A DNA stretch of 64,000 nucleotides from positions 1,426,001 to 1,490,000 of the forward strand of contig CAVPSV010000004.1 of the NCBI GenBank assembly GCA_963708625.1, written 5' to 3'. The number at the start of each line of letters is the position of its first letter. Within the stretch, counting starts at the first letter, position 1. The position numbers and the translations under genes were made by a program. Shown in pieces: positions 1 through 10,080 of this stretch. The DNA is from DASXIF01 sp036498145. GTDB lineage: Bacteria; Actinomycetota; Actinomycetes; Mycobacteriales; Jatrophihabitantaceae. The notes under the pieces were generated by a model. That model was given only the letters and a program-made list of their open reading frames with translations. It was not told the DNA's origin and searched no databases.

Positions 1-2
1 AC

Positions 3-1464
3 GACACCAGCAAGTACGCCGACAACCGGTTGCCGATCCTGGCCCAGTACTCCAGCCCGCGCGGCCAGATCGACGCCCAGGGCACCGCGTTGGCCAAGTC
101 GGTGGCCACCAACGGACGAGCTGAAGTACCTGCGCCAGTACACCGACGGTCCGGTGTACGCCCCGGTCACCGGCTACGAACTCGATCATCTACGGCTCGG
201 ACGGGATCGAGTCGGCGGAGGACAACGTGCTCTCCGGCAGCGACCCGCGGCAGTTCGGCCGCAAGATCGCCGACCTGTTCACCGGCCGAAACCCGAGCGG
301 CGGCAATGTCGAACTCACGTTGAACAAGTCGGCACAGGAAGCGGCGTATGCCGCGATGAAGGGCCCGAACGGGCAACTTCGGCGCGGGGCGGTGGTCGCA
401 ATCGATCCCGACCACCGGTGCGGTGCTGGCCGCGGTGTCGACGCCGTCCTACGACCCGAACAAGCTCAGTTCGCACGACACCAACGGCATCTCGTCGTAC
501 TACGCGTCGCTGCAGAAGGATCCCGCGCAACCGATGCTCAACCGCGCGCTGGATCAGCTCTACCCGCCCGGTTCGGTGTTCAAGGTGATCGTTTCCGCGG
601 CCGCGTTGAAGGCCGGCTACAAGCCGACGCAGGAGATTCCTGCGCCGCAACGGCGTTCTGGCCGTTCGGCGGGCACAGCGGCCCGTGCAACGGCAGCACC
701 GCCTGCATCCAGAACTTCGACGGCGAAACGTGTCAGAACGGCAGCACCGCGACAGCTGATCTTCGCGTTCGCGAAGTCGTGCAACACCGCGTTCGCGCAG
801 CTGGCGGTCGAGCAGCTCAAGGGGCCGGCCATCGCCAGCGAGGCGCAGAAGTTCGGCTTCGACGGCAACCAGCTGAACATTCCGCTCACGGTGGCGAAGT
901 CCACCGTGGGCACCGCAGGCCGACCTCGCCGATCCGGGTTCGCTGGCGCACAGCGCGTTCGGCCAGCAGGACGTGCGGATGACGCCGCTGCAGGGTGCGA
1001 TGATCGCCGCGGCGGTTGCGAACGGCGGCAAGCTGATGACGCCGTACCTGGTGCGGCAGGAGTTGAGCTCGAACTTCTCGGTGCTGTCGAGCACGACACC
1101 GACCGAGATGGGCCAGGTGCTGGACTCCGAGCCAGAACGCTGAGCTGGAGCAGATGATGGACGCGGTCGTCGACGGCGCCGGAGGGCACCGGCCAGTCAG
1201 CGCAGATCTCCGACATTCAGTGGCATCACGGTCGGCGGCAAGACCGGCACCGCCGACACCGGCATCTTCAAGAACGGCGTGCAGACACCACCGCACGCGT
1301 GGTTCTGCGGCTACGGGCTGGTGAACGGGGTTCCGAAGATCGCCGTCGCGGTCGTCATCGAGAACGGTGGCGTCAGCGGGGATGAGACGACCGGCGGTCT
1401 GGCCGCCGCGCCCGTGGCCAAGGCGGTCATGGAGGCTTACCTGAAGTCTCCGCAGGGTCGGTGA
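3..1464 (+). CDS. pbpA: Penicillin-binding protein PbpA (class B), 5' partial, frameshifted
   Basis: This is a class B peptidoglycan transpeptidase, membrane-anchored and acting outside the membrane in septal or polar wall synthesis. The window opens inside the gene, so the N-terminal anchor is missing. The first readable part contains the family motif YSSPRGQI. All three transpeptidase motifs are present: SVFK (SxxK nucleophile, near 570), SCN (SxN, near 775) and KTGT (near 1236). The reading frame changes about ten times (near 115, 180, 375, 410, 645, 755, 920, 1125, 1180 and 1220), yet the protein is continuous if the frames are stitched together. I therefore read it as an intact gene in error-prone sequence. 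It is followed 43 bases later by pknB, the usual pbpA-pknB order of actinobacterial division clusters. Confidence 0.9.
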
Positions 1465-1507
1465 ACCGAATGGTGAACCGGATGCGGACGAGCAGTGAGG
1501 ACTGGGA

Positions 1508-3337
1508 ATGACACAGCCGCGAGCTGGTCGGCGGGCGGTACGAGCTGGGTGAGCTCCTCGGGTACGGCGGCATGGCCGAGGTGCACCGAGGGCGCGACAT
1601 CCGGCTCGGACGCGAGGTCGCCATCAAGGTGCTGCGCGCCGACCTGGCCCGCGACCCGTCCTTCCTGAACCGGTTCCGCCGCGAGGCGCAGGCCGCGGCC
1701 GGGCTGAACCACCCGTCGATCGTGTCGGTGTACGACACCGGCGAGGACAGCGGTCCCGGACGGGACGCACGCAGCCGTTCATCGTCATGGAGTACGTCGA
1801 AGGGCGCACGCTGCGCGACATCCTCAAGGCCGAGGGCCGGTTGCCGGTGCGCCGGGCGATGGAGATCGCCGCCGACGTGTGCGGCGCGCTGGACTTCAGC
1901 CACCGCAACGGCATCGTGCACCGCGACATCAAACCGGCGAACGTGATGATCACGCCGACCGGCGCGGTGAAGGTGATGGACTTCGGCATCGCCCGGGCGC
2001 TGGCCGACAACGCCGCGACCGTCACCCAGACGGCGAACGTCATCGGCACCGCGCAGTACCTGTCGCCGGAGCAGGCGCGCGGCGAGTCGGTCGACGCCCG
2101 CTCGGACGTCTACTCGGCGGGCTGCCTGCTGTACGAGCTGGTGACCGGCGTCGCCGCCGTTCCAGGGTGATTCGCCGGTCGCGGTCGCCTACCAGCACGT
2201 CCGCGAGAACGCGCCCGCGCCGTCCACCCGCAACCCGCAGGTGCCGCCGGCGCTGGACTCGATCGTGATGAAGGCGCTCGCGAAGAACCCGCTCAACCGG
2301 TACCAGAGTGCCGGCGAGATGCGCACCGACCTGCAACGTGCGCTGGCCAACCAGCCGGTCGCGGCCGAAGCGGTGATGACCGACGCCGACCGCACCCAAT
2401 TCATCGCCCGCGGGCCGATGCCGCCGGTCGCCGTGCGCCGGCACGAGCCGGTGCCGCCGGAACCGGACGACAACCGGCGCGTGGCCTGGTGTGGGCCGCG
2501 ATCGTCGCCGCGCTGCTGCTGGTCATCGGTGCCGCTGTTGCCGCGGTCCTGCTGATCGGCAAGTCGGACGGCGTGAAGCAGGTGGCGATCCCGCAGTCGA
2601 TCGTCGGTGAGCTACCCACGGCCGCCTCGGACACGTTGCGCACCCTCGGCTTCAACCCGGTACAGGGCACCGACACCAACGGGCCGTGCTTCGGCGGGGC
2701 GACCGTGTCGAAGGGGCAGGTGTGCCTGTCCGACCCGGCGCCGAACACGAAAGCGAACAAGGGCGCGACGGTCACGTTCCAGCTCTACACGCCGGCGCAG
2801 GTGCAGGTTCCCGACGTCACCGGCAAGCAGTTCACCGACGCGGCGGCAGCCCTGCACCAGGCCGGGCTCGGCGCGAAGCAGCAGCTGGTGCACAGTGCCC
2901 AGCCGACCGGCATCGTCGTCTCCCAGAGCGTGCCCGCGTTCCAGTCGGTGGCACCCGGCAGCGTGATCACGCTCGGCGTCTCCGACGGCAAGGTGGCGTT
3001 GCCGAACGTGATCGGCAAGCAGCTGGCATTGGCGAAGTCGCAGCTGAATGCGGCCGGCTGGACGAATATCGACGACAGCCAGACGCTGACGACCAACGAC
3101 AAGAGCAAGGACGGCACCGTCGCCACCGAGGACCCGACGCCGGGCATCCCGTACCCGCAGAGCCAGAAGGTCACGCTCGTCGTCTACCAGTACGTGGCGC
3201 CGACTCCGACCGTGTCCTGCTCCACGCCGGCGCCGTCCGTTTCCATCAGTAGCGACACTGCGGTGCCGCCGGGACCGCCGGTGACTGTGACGGTCACCCC
3301 GCCGCCGGTCTGCGTGACGACTACGCCGAACCACTGA
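1508..3337 (+). CDS. pknB: Serine/threonine protein kinase PknB with PASTA domains, frameshifted
   Basis: This transmembrane Hanks-type kinase senses muropeptides or lipid II through extracellular PASTA domains and phosphorylates division and wall-synthesis proteins. Visible in order are the glycine loop (GYGGMAEV near 1563), the VAIK lysine, the HRDIKPANVM catalytic loop (near 1918), the DFG motif (near 1980), the GTAQYLSPEQ activation-segment end, a juxtamembrane stretch, one membrane helix (near 2490-2555), and about three PASTA repeats ending in a Ser/Pro/Thr tail. Start is the ATG at 1508, preceded by a purine-rich stretch (gaggactggga). The frame breaks near 1515, 1755, 2155 and 2485; these are probable sequence errors. 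The 3' end overlaps the convergent histidine kinase by 17 bases. Confidence 0.92.
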
Positions 3338-4715
3338 CCGCGGGCAGCACGACCTCGGCAACCAGGCCTGGCCGACCGTCGTCGCGCGAGGTGAGCCGGA
3401 CCGAGCCGCCGTGCGCGCGCACCACGTCGCGCACGATGGCCAGGCCGAGGCCGGTGCCGCCGCTCTCGCGCGACCGGGAGGCATGCACCCGGTAGAACCG
3501 GTCGAAGACGCGTTCGCGCTCCTCCGGCGGCAGTCCCGGCCCGTCGTCGGTGACGGTGACCGTCACCCGTTGCGCACCGCCGGTGACGCTGACCTCGACC
3601 TCGCTGCGGGCGAACCGCACCGCGTTGTCGATCAGGTTGATGGCGACCCGGCGCAGCGCGTCGGCGTCGCCGGCAACCCGTGGCCGGCTGCATGCCGTCT
3701 GCGTGCACCGGGACTCGGGCATCCGGGTAGGTGTGCATGACGTCGGCGACGAGTTCGTCGAGCGCCACCGGATCGCGCCGGGCGAGCTGACCGCCCGCCT
3801 CGTCCAGCCGAGCCAGAGCCAGCAGGTCGTTGACCAGCCGCTCCAGCCGATCCACGTCCAACAGCACTTCATCGACCAGCGACGGCAGGTCACCGACCAG
3901 CCCGACCCGCCCGGCCACCTCGAGCTGCACCCGCAGCGACGCCAGCGGTGAGCGCAACTCGTGCGCCGCGTCGCCGACGAAGGTGCGCTGGCGCGCGGTC
4001 GCCGAATCGATGCGGTCCAGCATGGCGTTCAACGTGACGGCCAGGCGGCGGATCTCGTCATGCGCGCTGGGCACCGGCAGCCGCTGGTTCGCCAGCCCGG
4101 CCGCGGTGATCGCGGTCGCGCCGTGACGCAGCTCGGCCACGGATCGAAGGGTGAGGGCGACGACGCCGTAGGTGGCCAGCGCCATCAGCAGGATCGCGAG
4201 CGGTGCACCGATCAACGCGACCAGGCTGAGCAAGCGCAGGCTGTCGTCGACGTTCTTGGGGTCGGTGGCCGCGAGCACGGTGCGGCTGCCGTCCGCGACG
4301 CCGACGATGCGCAGTCGGCTGCTCGTTCGGCGACAGCGTGACCTGCACCCGGCCGACCGGCGCGGATCTCGGCCAGCTGCGCGTGGTCCACCAGCGGGAC
4401 GACCCGGTCGGAGCCGCAGCACGCGGAGATGACCTGGTCGGTGGCGTCGACGATCTGCACCGGCGACCACGCCGCCGGTGGTCGGCGCGAACGTCGTCGG
4501 GATGTTGCCGGAACCGATGACTCTGCGCGATGTCGTGTGCGGTCTTCTGCGCGGAACTGTCCAGGGTGCGCAGCAGCGCGTACCGCTGCAGCACCAGCAC
4601 CAGCACGGCGCCGCTGACGACGGCGAGCGTGAACAGCGAGGTGGCCAGCAGCGTGAGCCGCGCGCGCAGCGATTGGCGCGCCCACCAGTTGCGAGGGGAC
4701 GGCGAGCCGGGTCAA
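3321..4715 (-). CDS. Sensor histidine kinase (HAMP type), frameshifted
   Basis: This is the membrane sensor kinase of a two-component system with the adjacent response regulator. From the N-terminus it has a first membrane helix (near 4650-4580), an extracytoplasmic sensor region, a second helix (LAILLMALATYGVVALTL, near 4200), a HAMP-like segment, and the H-box DAAHELRSPLASLR (near 3960). The ATPase core has the N-box NLIDNAVRF and G-boxes DDGPGLPP and GGTGLGLAI. I choose the TTG at 4715, which overlaps the regulator's TGA stop (TTGA), so the pair is translationally coupled. Frame changes near 4690, 4500, 4340 and 3690 look like sequencing indels. The family cannot be fixed beyond an OmpR-partner, MprB/CseC-like kinase. 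Its signal is unknown. Confidence 0.85.
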
Positions 4716-5387
4716 TGACCTGCGGTGAGGCGGTACCCCGCGCCGCGTACGGTCTGCACGCTCTGGCGCTCGAATGGCGTATCGATCTTGCGGCGGAGGT
4801 ATCCGACGTACACCTCGACCACGTTCGCGTCGCCCTCGTAGTTGGCGTCCCACACGTGATGAAGTATGTCGGCCTTGCTGACCGCTTCGCCCGCGCGGCG
4901 CATCAGGAATTCCAGCAGCGAGAACTCACGCGGGGTCAGCTCGATCGTCGTCTCGCCGCGCATCACGGTGTGCGCGGCGGGATCGAGCACGAGATCGTCC
5001 ACCTTGAGTGCTGCCGGGCGGGGCTGTCACCCCGCGCCGCAGCAGCGCCCGGATGCGGGCGAGCAGGACAACGAACGAGAACGGCTTGGTGAGGTAGTCG
5101 TCGGCACCCAGGTCCAGCGCGTCGGCCTCGTCGTACTCGCCGTCCTTGGCGGTGAGCATGAGGATCGGCACCCAGTTCTCAGCGGCGCGCAACTGCTCGA
5201 TGATCCGGTATCCGGACAGCCCCGGCAGCATGATGTCGAGGATCACCGCGTCGTAGGGTGTTTCTTGTGCCGCATGCAGCCCGTCCGGGCCGGTGTGGGC
5301 GATGTCGACGGTGAAGCCCTCGCCGGTGAGTCCGCGCTGCAGCGCGGAGGCGAGGCGCACTTCGTCCTCGACGATTAGCAGGCGCAC
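4712..5387 (-). CDS. OmpR-family response regulator, one frameshift
   Basis: This is a DNA-binding response regulator and the partner of the kinase that follows it. The receiver begins with LLIVEDE; the phospho-acceptor is Asp51 (AVILDIMLPG) and the conserved Lys lies in LTKPFSF. The C-terminal half is a winged-helix domain (LTPREFSLLEFLMRRAG ... VRGAGYRLTAGH). The GTG at 5387 is preceded by a gaggagat ribosome-binding site. The receiver and DNA-binding domain lie in different frames, with the shift in the linker near 5010-5030. I consider this a sequence error because both halves are complete. The gene is transcribed away from the RseB-like/ABC cluster at 5540, which is a plausible regulon member. 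Confidence 0.88.
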
Positions 5388-5539
5388 CGGTATCTCCTCA
5401 CCCTCGCCGCAGCGTGCGGCGTCCGAGCCGCCGTGGGCGGTTGGCACGTCCGGCGGTGGTGTCAGCGTCCCACCGAGTGCCACGAACATGCGCGGGACGC
5501 CTCAGCAGCGTCACAGTGCGGCGTAGGAAGCTTGATGCA
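5388..5539. promoter_or_regulatory. Divergent promoter region between the regulator and the RseB-like gene
   Basis: These 152 bases separate two divergent starts (GTG 5387 on the minus strand, GTG 5540 on the plus strand). The arrangement implies two outward promoters and probably a binding site for the neighbouring response regulator. I could not identify clear -35/-10 boxes by eye. The purine-rich site ggaag at 5527-5531 is the likely ribosome-binding site for the plus-strand gene. Confidence 0.4.
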
Positions 5540-6640
5540 GTGAGGGACGCGACGATCTTCGCCGGCCACCGGTCGGCGCGTTGGCTGGTGCCGGTTGGCG
5601 TGCTCGGCGTCGTCGGTGTGGTCATCGGGGGCGTGCTCGCCGCCCGCGCCACCCCGGACCCCCTCCCGGAGACGACGACCACCCAGTTGCTGGCAGACAT
5701 CCAGACCTCGCCGGTGGACGGGTTCAGCGGCACGATGGTCGCGCAACTCTCCCTCGGCCTGCCGTCGCTGCCGGGTCTTGCCACCGGGGACGAGTCCACC
5801 TCGATGGCGAGCCTGCTGTCGGGTTCACACACCGTTCGGGTCTGGTACGGCGGCCCGGACCAGCAGCGGCTGGCGCTGCTCGGGCCGACGTCGGAGAGCG
5901 ACCTGTTCCACTCCGGTTCGGATCTGTGGGAGTGGGACAGCGACTCGCACGTGGCCACGCACACGGTGCTCCCGTCGGCGAGCCGCCACGGGTCGGGTAC
6001 CGCGACGGCGACACCGACGCCGCTGGCCTCGCTGACGCCGGACCAGCTCGCGGCGCAGTTGCTCGCCCATCTCGACCCGAGCACCAAAGTGAGCCTGGGC
6101 AACGGGCGGACGGTGGCGGACCGGTCGGCCTACGACCTGGTGCTGACCCCACGCGCGAGCAACAGCAAGGTCGGTTCCGTGCACGTCGCCGTCGACGGAG
6201 ACACCAAGCTGCCGCTGGCCGTCGAGGTATACCCGCGGGGCAGTCACACCGCCGCGCTGGACGTCGCGTACACCGATATCTCGTTCACCATGCCGCCGTC
6301 GAGTTACTTCACGTTCACCCCGCCGCCCGGCGCGACGGTGCACACCGGTACCGGCTCGCCGGCGACCGATCCGATCACCGGCGCCGGCGAGGAGAAGCTG
6401 ACCCGTGTCAACAGCACCGGTTCGGGGTGGGCGACCGTGGTGCAGTACCGGACCGACCCCGCGCAGCTCACCAAGAACGCCGGCCCGACGCTGTCCGTGT
6501 TGCCCAAGGTGAGTGGGACGTGGGGGAGCGGCCGCCTGCTCGACGGCTCGCTGTTCTCGGTGCTGGTGACCGACAATGGGCGGGTGTTCGCCGGCGCGGT
6601 CGACCCCAGCGCGCTGTACGCAGCAGCCTCCGCGCACTGA
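5540..6640 (+). CDS. Membrane-anchored LolA/RseB-like (DUF2092-type) protein
   Basis: This protein of about 366 residues has an N-terminal membrane anchor (WLVPVGVLGVVGVVIGGVLA) and a large extracytoplasmic part. The outer part resembles the lipoprotein-carrier/RseB fold: an N-terminal helix ending in FSGTMVAQLSL, a WYGGPDQQRLAL strand, LWEWDSDSH, and a C-terminal region with a PPPG turn. Proteins of this type probably bind lipid or sense envelope stress. The open frame extends upstream to 5414, but GTG 5540 is the first start with a ribosome-binding site and places the anchor at the N-terminus. It lies 18 bases before an ABC ATPase and permease, a common actinobacterial trio, so it may deliver to or sense for that exporter. 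The substrate is unknown. Confidence 0.7.
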   Translation: MRDATIFAGHRSARWLVPVGVLGVVGVVIGGVLAARATPDPLPETTTTQLLADIQTSPVDGFSGTMVAQLSLGLPSLPGLATGDESTSMASLLSGSHTVRVWYGGPDQQRLALLGPTSESDLFHSGSDLWEWDSDSHVATHTVLPSASRHGSGTATATPTPLASLTPDQLAAQLLAHLDPSTKVSLGNGRTVADRSAYDLVLTPRASNSKVGSVHVAVDGDTKLPLAVEVYPRGSHTAALDVAYTDISFTMPPSSYFTFTPPPGATVHTGTGSPATDPITGAGEEKLTRVNSTGSGWATVVQYRTDPAQLTKNAGPTLSVLPKVSGTWGSGRLLDGSLFSVLVTDNGRVFAGAVDPSALYAAASAH

Positions 6641-6658
6641 GCCGGGCCGGGCAGCGGC

Positions 6659-7597
6659 GTGCCAGCGGCTGCGGCAGCGATCAGCTCGACCGGGCTGAGC
6701 AAGCGCTACGGCAAGCAACTCGTCGTCGACCGCATCGATCTCGACGTGCCGGTGGGCTCGGTGTACGGCTTCCTCGGCCCGAACGGGTCGGGTAAGACGA
6801 CAACGATCCGGATGCTGCTCGGGCTGGTGTTCCCGACCGCCGGCACGCATCGAGTCCTGGGCGAGGACGTGGCCCGGCACGGTGCACGGGTGCTGCCGCG
6901 GGTAGGCGCCCTGATCGAAGGGCCGGCCTTTCACCCGTACCTGTCCGGGCGGGCGAACCTGGCCCGGCTGGACGCGGCCGACCGCACCGCGGACCCGCAT
7001 ACCGCGGGCGTGCGGATCGGCGGCGCGCTGGAGCGGGTTGGGCTCGGCGCCGCGGCGTCGAAGAAGTACCGCAACTACTCCCTCGGCATGCGGCAGCGGC
7101 TCGGCATCGCCGCGGCCCTGCTGCAACCGCGCGAGCTGCTGGTGCTCGACGAGCCGACCAACGGGCTCGATCCGCAGGGCACCCGGGAAGTACGGCACCT
7201 GATCGGGCAACTCGGTCGCGACGGGGTGACCGTCTTCGTCTCCTCGCACCTGCTCAGCGAGGTGGAGCAGGTGTGCACTCACGTCGGCGTCATGAGTGTG
7301 GGGCGGATCGTTTGGCAGGGCGCGCTGGCTGACATCTCCGGCGCGCAGGGGCCGCGGGCACGCGTGCTGACGCCGGATCCGGCCGCCGCCGCGCAGGTGC
7401 TGCGACGGCTCGGGCTGGGGATCCTCGCGACCGGCGACGCGGATGTGGTGGCTGAGATCGGCGGGCAGCAGCCGGAGGACGTGGTGGCCGCGCTGGTACG
7501 CGCGGGCGTGCCCGTGCGCGGGTTCGCGGTGGAGCGCCCGAGCCTGGAGGACACCTTCGTCGAACTCACCGGTGCGGGCTTCGATGTCTCCGGGTGA
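6659..7597 (+). CDS. ABC transporter ATP-binding protein
   Basis: This 312-residue ATPase is a DrrA/CcmA-type exporter subunit. The Walker A motif is GPNGSGKTT (about residue 41), the signature region is NYSLGMRQRLG (a variant of LSGGQ) and Walker B is LLVLDEPTNGLDP. A C-terminal extension of about 100 residues follows the D-loop and H-loop (FVSSHL), typical of the DrrA family. Start is GTG 6659. Its stop lies 14 bases inside the permease gene, so the two are translationally coupled and form one exporter. The transported compound cannot be read from sequence. Confidence 0.88.
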   Translation: MPAAAAAISSTGLSKRYGKQLVVDRIDLDVPVGSVYGFLGPNGSGKTTTIRMLLGLVFPTAGTHRVLGEDVARHGARVLPRVGALIEGPAFHPYLSGRANLARLDAADRTADPHTAGVRIGGALERVGLGAAASKKYRNYSLGMRQRLGIAAALLQPRELLVLDEPTNGLDPQGTREVRHLIGQLGRDGVTVFVSSHLLSEVEQVCTHVGVMSVGRIVWQGALADISGAQGPRARVLTPDPAAAAQVLRRLGLGILATGDADVVAEIGGQQPEDVVAALVRAGVPVRGFAVERPSLEDTFVELTGAGFDVSG

Positions 7598-8459
7598 GGC
7601 GGTGGGCTCGAACGACGGGTCCTCGAAGGGCGGGCGTACCAACGGCGTCCGGGCGTGGGCGCGGCTGTTCCGCTCCGAACTCGCGCTGGTCTTCCGCCGC
7701 CGCCGAAACATTGCGCTGCTGGCGGTCCTGGCGTTGGTGCCGGTGCTGATCGGCGTCGCGGTGAAGCTGGCCGGGCATCCCGGTCGGGGCGGCTCGATCT
7801 TCGGCAGCATCACCGACAACGGCATATTCACCGCGCTCGCCGCATACCTGGTGATGGGGCCGCTGTTCCTGCCGCTGGTCACGTCCGTGGTTGCCGGCGA
7901 CTCGATCGCGGGCGAGTCCAACGCCGGCACGATCCGTTACCTGCTGGTGGCGCCGGTGGGTCGAACCCGGCTGCTCACGGTGAAGTTCGCGAGTGTGCTC
8001 GTGTGGTGCGCGGCCGATGTGGTGCTGGCCGGTGTGAGTGGTCTGCTGACCGGGGCGGTGCTGTTCCGGTCCGGCCGGCTCACGCTGCTCTCCGGACGGC
8101 AGATCAGCTTCGTCGCCGGGTGCTACCGGCTGATGCTCGTCGCGCTGTTCGTCGTCATCTCGGTGGCGGTGGTGGGGGCGCTCGGGTTGTTCGTCTCGAC
8201 GATGACCGAGGTGCCGTTGGGCGCGATGGCGGCGACGTTGGTGCTCACCATCGTCAGCGAGGTGTTGGACCAGGTGCCGCAGCTGTCCGCGATCCACCCG
8301 GCGCTGCCCAGCCACTACTGGCTGCGGTGGGTGGACCTGCTGCGCGATCCGATGCTCACCACCGGGGTGTGGCGCGGGGTGCTGGTGGCCGCTGCCTACG
8401 TCGCGGTGCTGGTCTCGCTGGCCTGGGCGCGGTTTACCACCAAGGACGTCACCGCCTGA
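7584..8459 (+). CDS. ABC transporter permease (ABC-2 type)
   Basis: This integral membrane protein of about 291 residues is the permease of the exporter with the preceding ATPase. After a short cytoplasmic N-terminus it has about six hydrophobic segments, including LLAVLALVPVLIGVAV, ALAAYLVMGPLFLPLVTSVV, the LFVVISVAVVGALGLFV segment, and a last helix near VLVAAAYVAVLVSLAWA. The motif AGESNAGTIRYLLVAPVGR is characteristic of ABC-2 permeases. The ATG at 7584 lies inside the ATPase gene. The reading frame is clean. Confidence 0.85.
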   Translation: MSPGEAVGSNDGSSKGGRTNGVRAWARLFRSELALVFRRRRNIALLAVLALVPVLIGVAVKLAGHPGRGGSIFGSITDNGIFTALAAYLVMGPLFLPLVTSVVAGDSIAGESNAGTIRYLLVAPVGRTRLLTVKFASVLVWCAADVVLAGVSGLLTGAVLFRSGRLTLLSGRQISFVAGCYRLMLVALFVVISVAVVGALGLFVSTMTEVPLGAMAATLVLTIVSEVLDQVPQLSAIHPALPSHYWLRWVDLLRDPMLTTGVWRGVLVAAAYVAVLVSLAWARFTTKDVTA

Positions 8460-8473
8460 GCGCCCGTGCGCGG

Positions 8474-8716
8474 CTATTGCAGGTACGACTCGACCTCGTC
8501 CACGGGCCGCTCCTTGGCCTCGTCCGGGTCCTCGCCGGTCTCCTCGCGCGCGCGGCGCTGGCGCAGCAGATCCCACGCCTGGTCCAGTTCCCGCTCCAGG
8601 GACTCGAGCCGCTGCCGGTCGGGGCCGGCCAAGCCCTGGCCGAGGTGACTCTGCCGGAGTGCCTTCTCCTCGGTGACGAGTTCGGCGATGTGGTCCAGGA
8701 TCGTCTTGTCGTTCAC
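8474..8716 (-). CDS. DUF2630 family protein
   Basis: This 80-residue, highly charged, all-helical protein matches the small actinobacterial DUF2630 family: an N-terminal DKTILDHIAELVTEE helix, then a helix with ERELDQAWDLLRQRRA and an acidic tail. The function is unknown; the length and charge pattern suggest a two-helix hairpin in the cytoplasm. It converges with the ABC permease, 14 bases apart, and lies back to back with cspA across a 244-base gap. Confidence 0.8.
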   Translation of the reverse strand: MNDKTILDHIAELVTEEKALRQSHLGQGLAGPDRQRLESLERELDQAWDLLRQRRAREETGEDPDEAKERPVDEVESYLQ

Positions 8717-8917
8717 TCCGATGTCCTTCCGCCTCGCCGTCGGGGTCCGGGTTCACGGTAGTACGCCTCGCGGCGGTCCGGGCTAGGGTCTTGGCCCGGA
8801 CCATTGGTACGCTTGTCCGTGGTCGCCGCGAGGACCTGAGCAGTCAGGTCGGGTGATCGGTTGAGCTGCTTCTCCTGGCTGTCGGGATTTGTTTGTTCGC
8901 CCGATGGTGGCCACGAC

Positions 8918-8936
8918 CCCGCAAAGTGCGGGTTTT
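8918..8936 (+). promoter_or_regulatory. Small hairpin with T-run in the cspA leader
   Basis: A five-base-pair GC stem (8918-8922 with 8928-8932) with a loop of aaagt is followed by four T residues, 25 bases before the cspA start. It resembles a weak attenuator. Cold-shock leaders are known to refold with temperature, but a role here is inference. Confidence 0.35.
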
Positions 8937-8960
8937 CAGTGTGTATGAGGGAGAAGTAAC

Positions 8961-9164
8961 GTGGCTCAGGGCACGGTTAAGTGGTTCAACTCCGAGAAGG
9001 GCTACGGCTTCATCGCGATCGATGGCGGTGGGCCGGACGTCTTCGTCCACTACTCCGCGATCTCCGGTGATGGCTACAAGAGCCTCGAGGAGAGCCAGCG
9101 GGTGGAGTTTGACATCACCCAGGGGCAGAAAGGCCCGCAGGCGGAGAACGTCCGCGCGGTCTGA
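8961..9164 (+). CDS. cspA: Cold-shock protein (CspA family)
   Basis: This 67-residue single cold-shock domain protein binds single-stranded RNA and DNA. It contains RNP1 (KGYGFI) and RNP2 (VFVHY), the WFN aromatic patch and the usual length of the family. Start is GTG 8961 after the strong site gagggagaag. It is monocistronic: a perfect terminator hairpin follows at 9177-9223. Residues around the binding surface are canonical, so single-strand nucleic-acid chaperone activity is expected. Confidence 0.96.
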   Translation: MAQGTVKWFNSEKGYGFIAIDGGGPDVFVHYSAISGDGYKSLEESQRVEFDITQGQKGPQAENVRAV

Positions 9165-9176
9165 TCGCTCCCGATC

Positions 9177-9223
9177 CCCTTGGTCAGCAGGCGGCGGATG
9201 TCGCCTGCTGACCAAGGGTTTTT
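9177..9223. terminator. Strong intrinsic terminator after cspA
   Basis: A perfect 17-base-pair stem (9177-9193 with 9202-9218) with an eight-base loop is followed directly by five T residues. It lies between convergent genes and can end transcription of cspA; the minus-strand LLM gene also ends 21 bases away. Confidence 0.93.
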
Positions 9224-9243
9224 CTGTCTGCGGACCGGTGGGT

Positions 9244-10026
9244 CTACAGGTTGTCGCGCCAGGCGATCCACGACTTCAGCTTGCCGAGGTCGTAGTCCGG
9301 GCCGCCCAAGCCAATGGTGAACAGCGTTGCGCCGGCGGCCAGGAGCGGTTCGGAGACGCGGGCCGGGTCGCCGTCGGGTGTACCAACCGAGCGCTGGATC
9401 TGCGCGGGGTCGCGCCCGACGTCGGCGCAGTGCTGGGCCAGGATCTCGGACTTGCGCGCGAGCACGTCGGCGTTGCTGAACGAGTGCCAGATATCGGCGT
9501 GCTGTGCGACCAGGCGCAGCGTCTTGCGTTCCCCGCCGCCCCCGATCAGTACCGGTATGTGCCGCACGGGTGGCGGGTTGAGCTTGGCCAGCCGTGAGTC
9601 GATCCGGGGCAACGCCGCGGCCAGGTCGTTCAGTCGTCCGCCGGCGGTGCCGAAGTCGTAGCCGTACTGGTCGTAATCCTTCTCGAACCAACCCGAGCCG
9701 ATGCCGAGGATCAGGCGCCCGTCGCTCATGTTGTCCACGGTCCGGGCCATGTCGGCCAGCAGCTCGGGGTTGCGGTAGCTGTTGCAGGTGACCAGCGCGC
9801 CGATCTCGACCCGGCTGGTCTGCTCCGCCCAGGCGCCGAGCATGGTCCAGCACTCGTAGTGCTTGCCGTCCGGGTCGCCGTAGAGCGGGTAGAAGTGGTC
9901 CCAGTTGAAGATGATGTCCACGCCGAGGTCCTCGGCCTCCCGGACGGTGCGCCGGATGGCGGCGTAGTCGGCGTGCTGTGGCTGCAGTTGCAGCGCGATG
10001 CGGATCGGATGCGTCGGTGAGGTCAC
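9244..10026 (-). CDS. LLM-class F420-dependent oxidoreductase
   Basis: This 260-residue protein has the luciferase-like TIM-barrel fold, in which coenzyme F420 serves as hydride carrier. Family features are RIALQLQPQHADY at the first strand, a FNWDHFYPLYGDPDG loop, the EIGALVTCNSYRNPELLADMA cofactor region, LILGIGSGWFEKDYDQYGY, and IPVLIGGGGERKTLRLVAQ near the phosphate site. The start ATG at 10026 fits the family length. The natural substrate is unknown. The window also encodes a Ddn-like F420 enzyme at 27308, so the organism probably makes F420. Confidence 0.88.
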   Translation of the reverse strand: MTSPTHPIRIALQLQPQHADYAAIRRTVREAEDLGVDIIFNWDHFYPLYGDPDGKHYECWTMLGAWAEQTSRVEIGALVTCNSYRNPELLADMARTVDNMSDGRLILGIGSGWFEKDYDQYGYDFGTAGGRLNDLAAALPRIDSRLAKLNPPPVRHIPVLIGGGGERKTLRLVAQHADIWHSFSNADVLARKSEILAQHCADVGRDPAQIQRSVGTPDGDPARVSEPLLAAGATLFTIGLGGPDYDLGKLKSWIAWRDNL

Positions 10027-10080
10027 TTCGTCACGTTACCTGCGGGTTCATGGCTGCGCAGACGTGAGCTGCGGAGACGA

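Noticed and set aside
5825..7930. 701-codon minus-strand frame across the ABC exporter
   Set aside because: It lies opposite clear ABC genes and has the Arg/Ala/Pro-rich shadow composition of GC-rich antisense frames; no family motifs.
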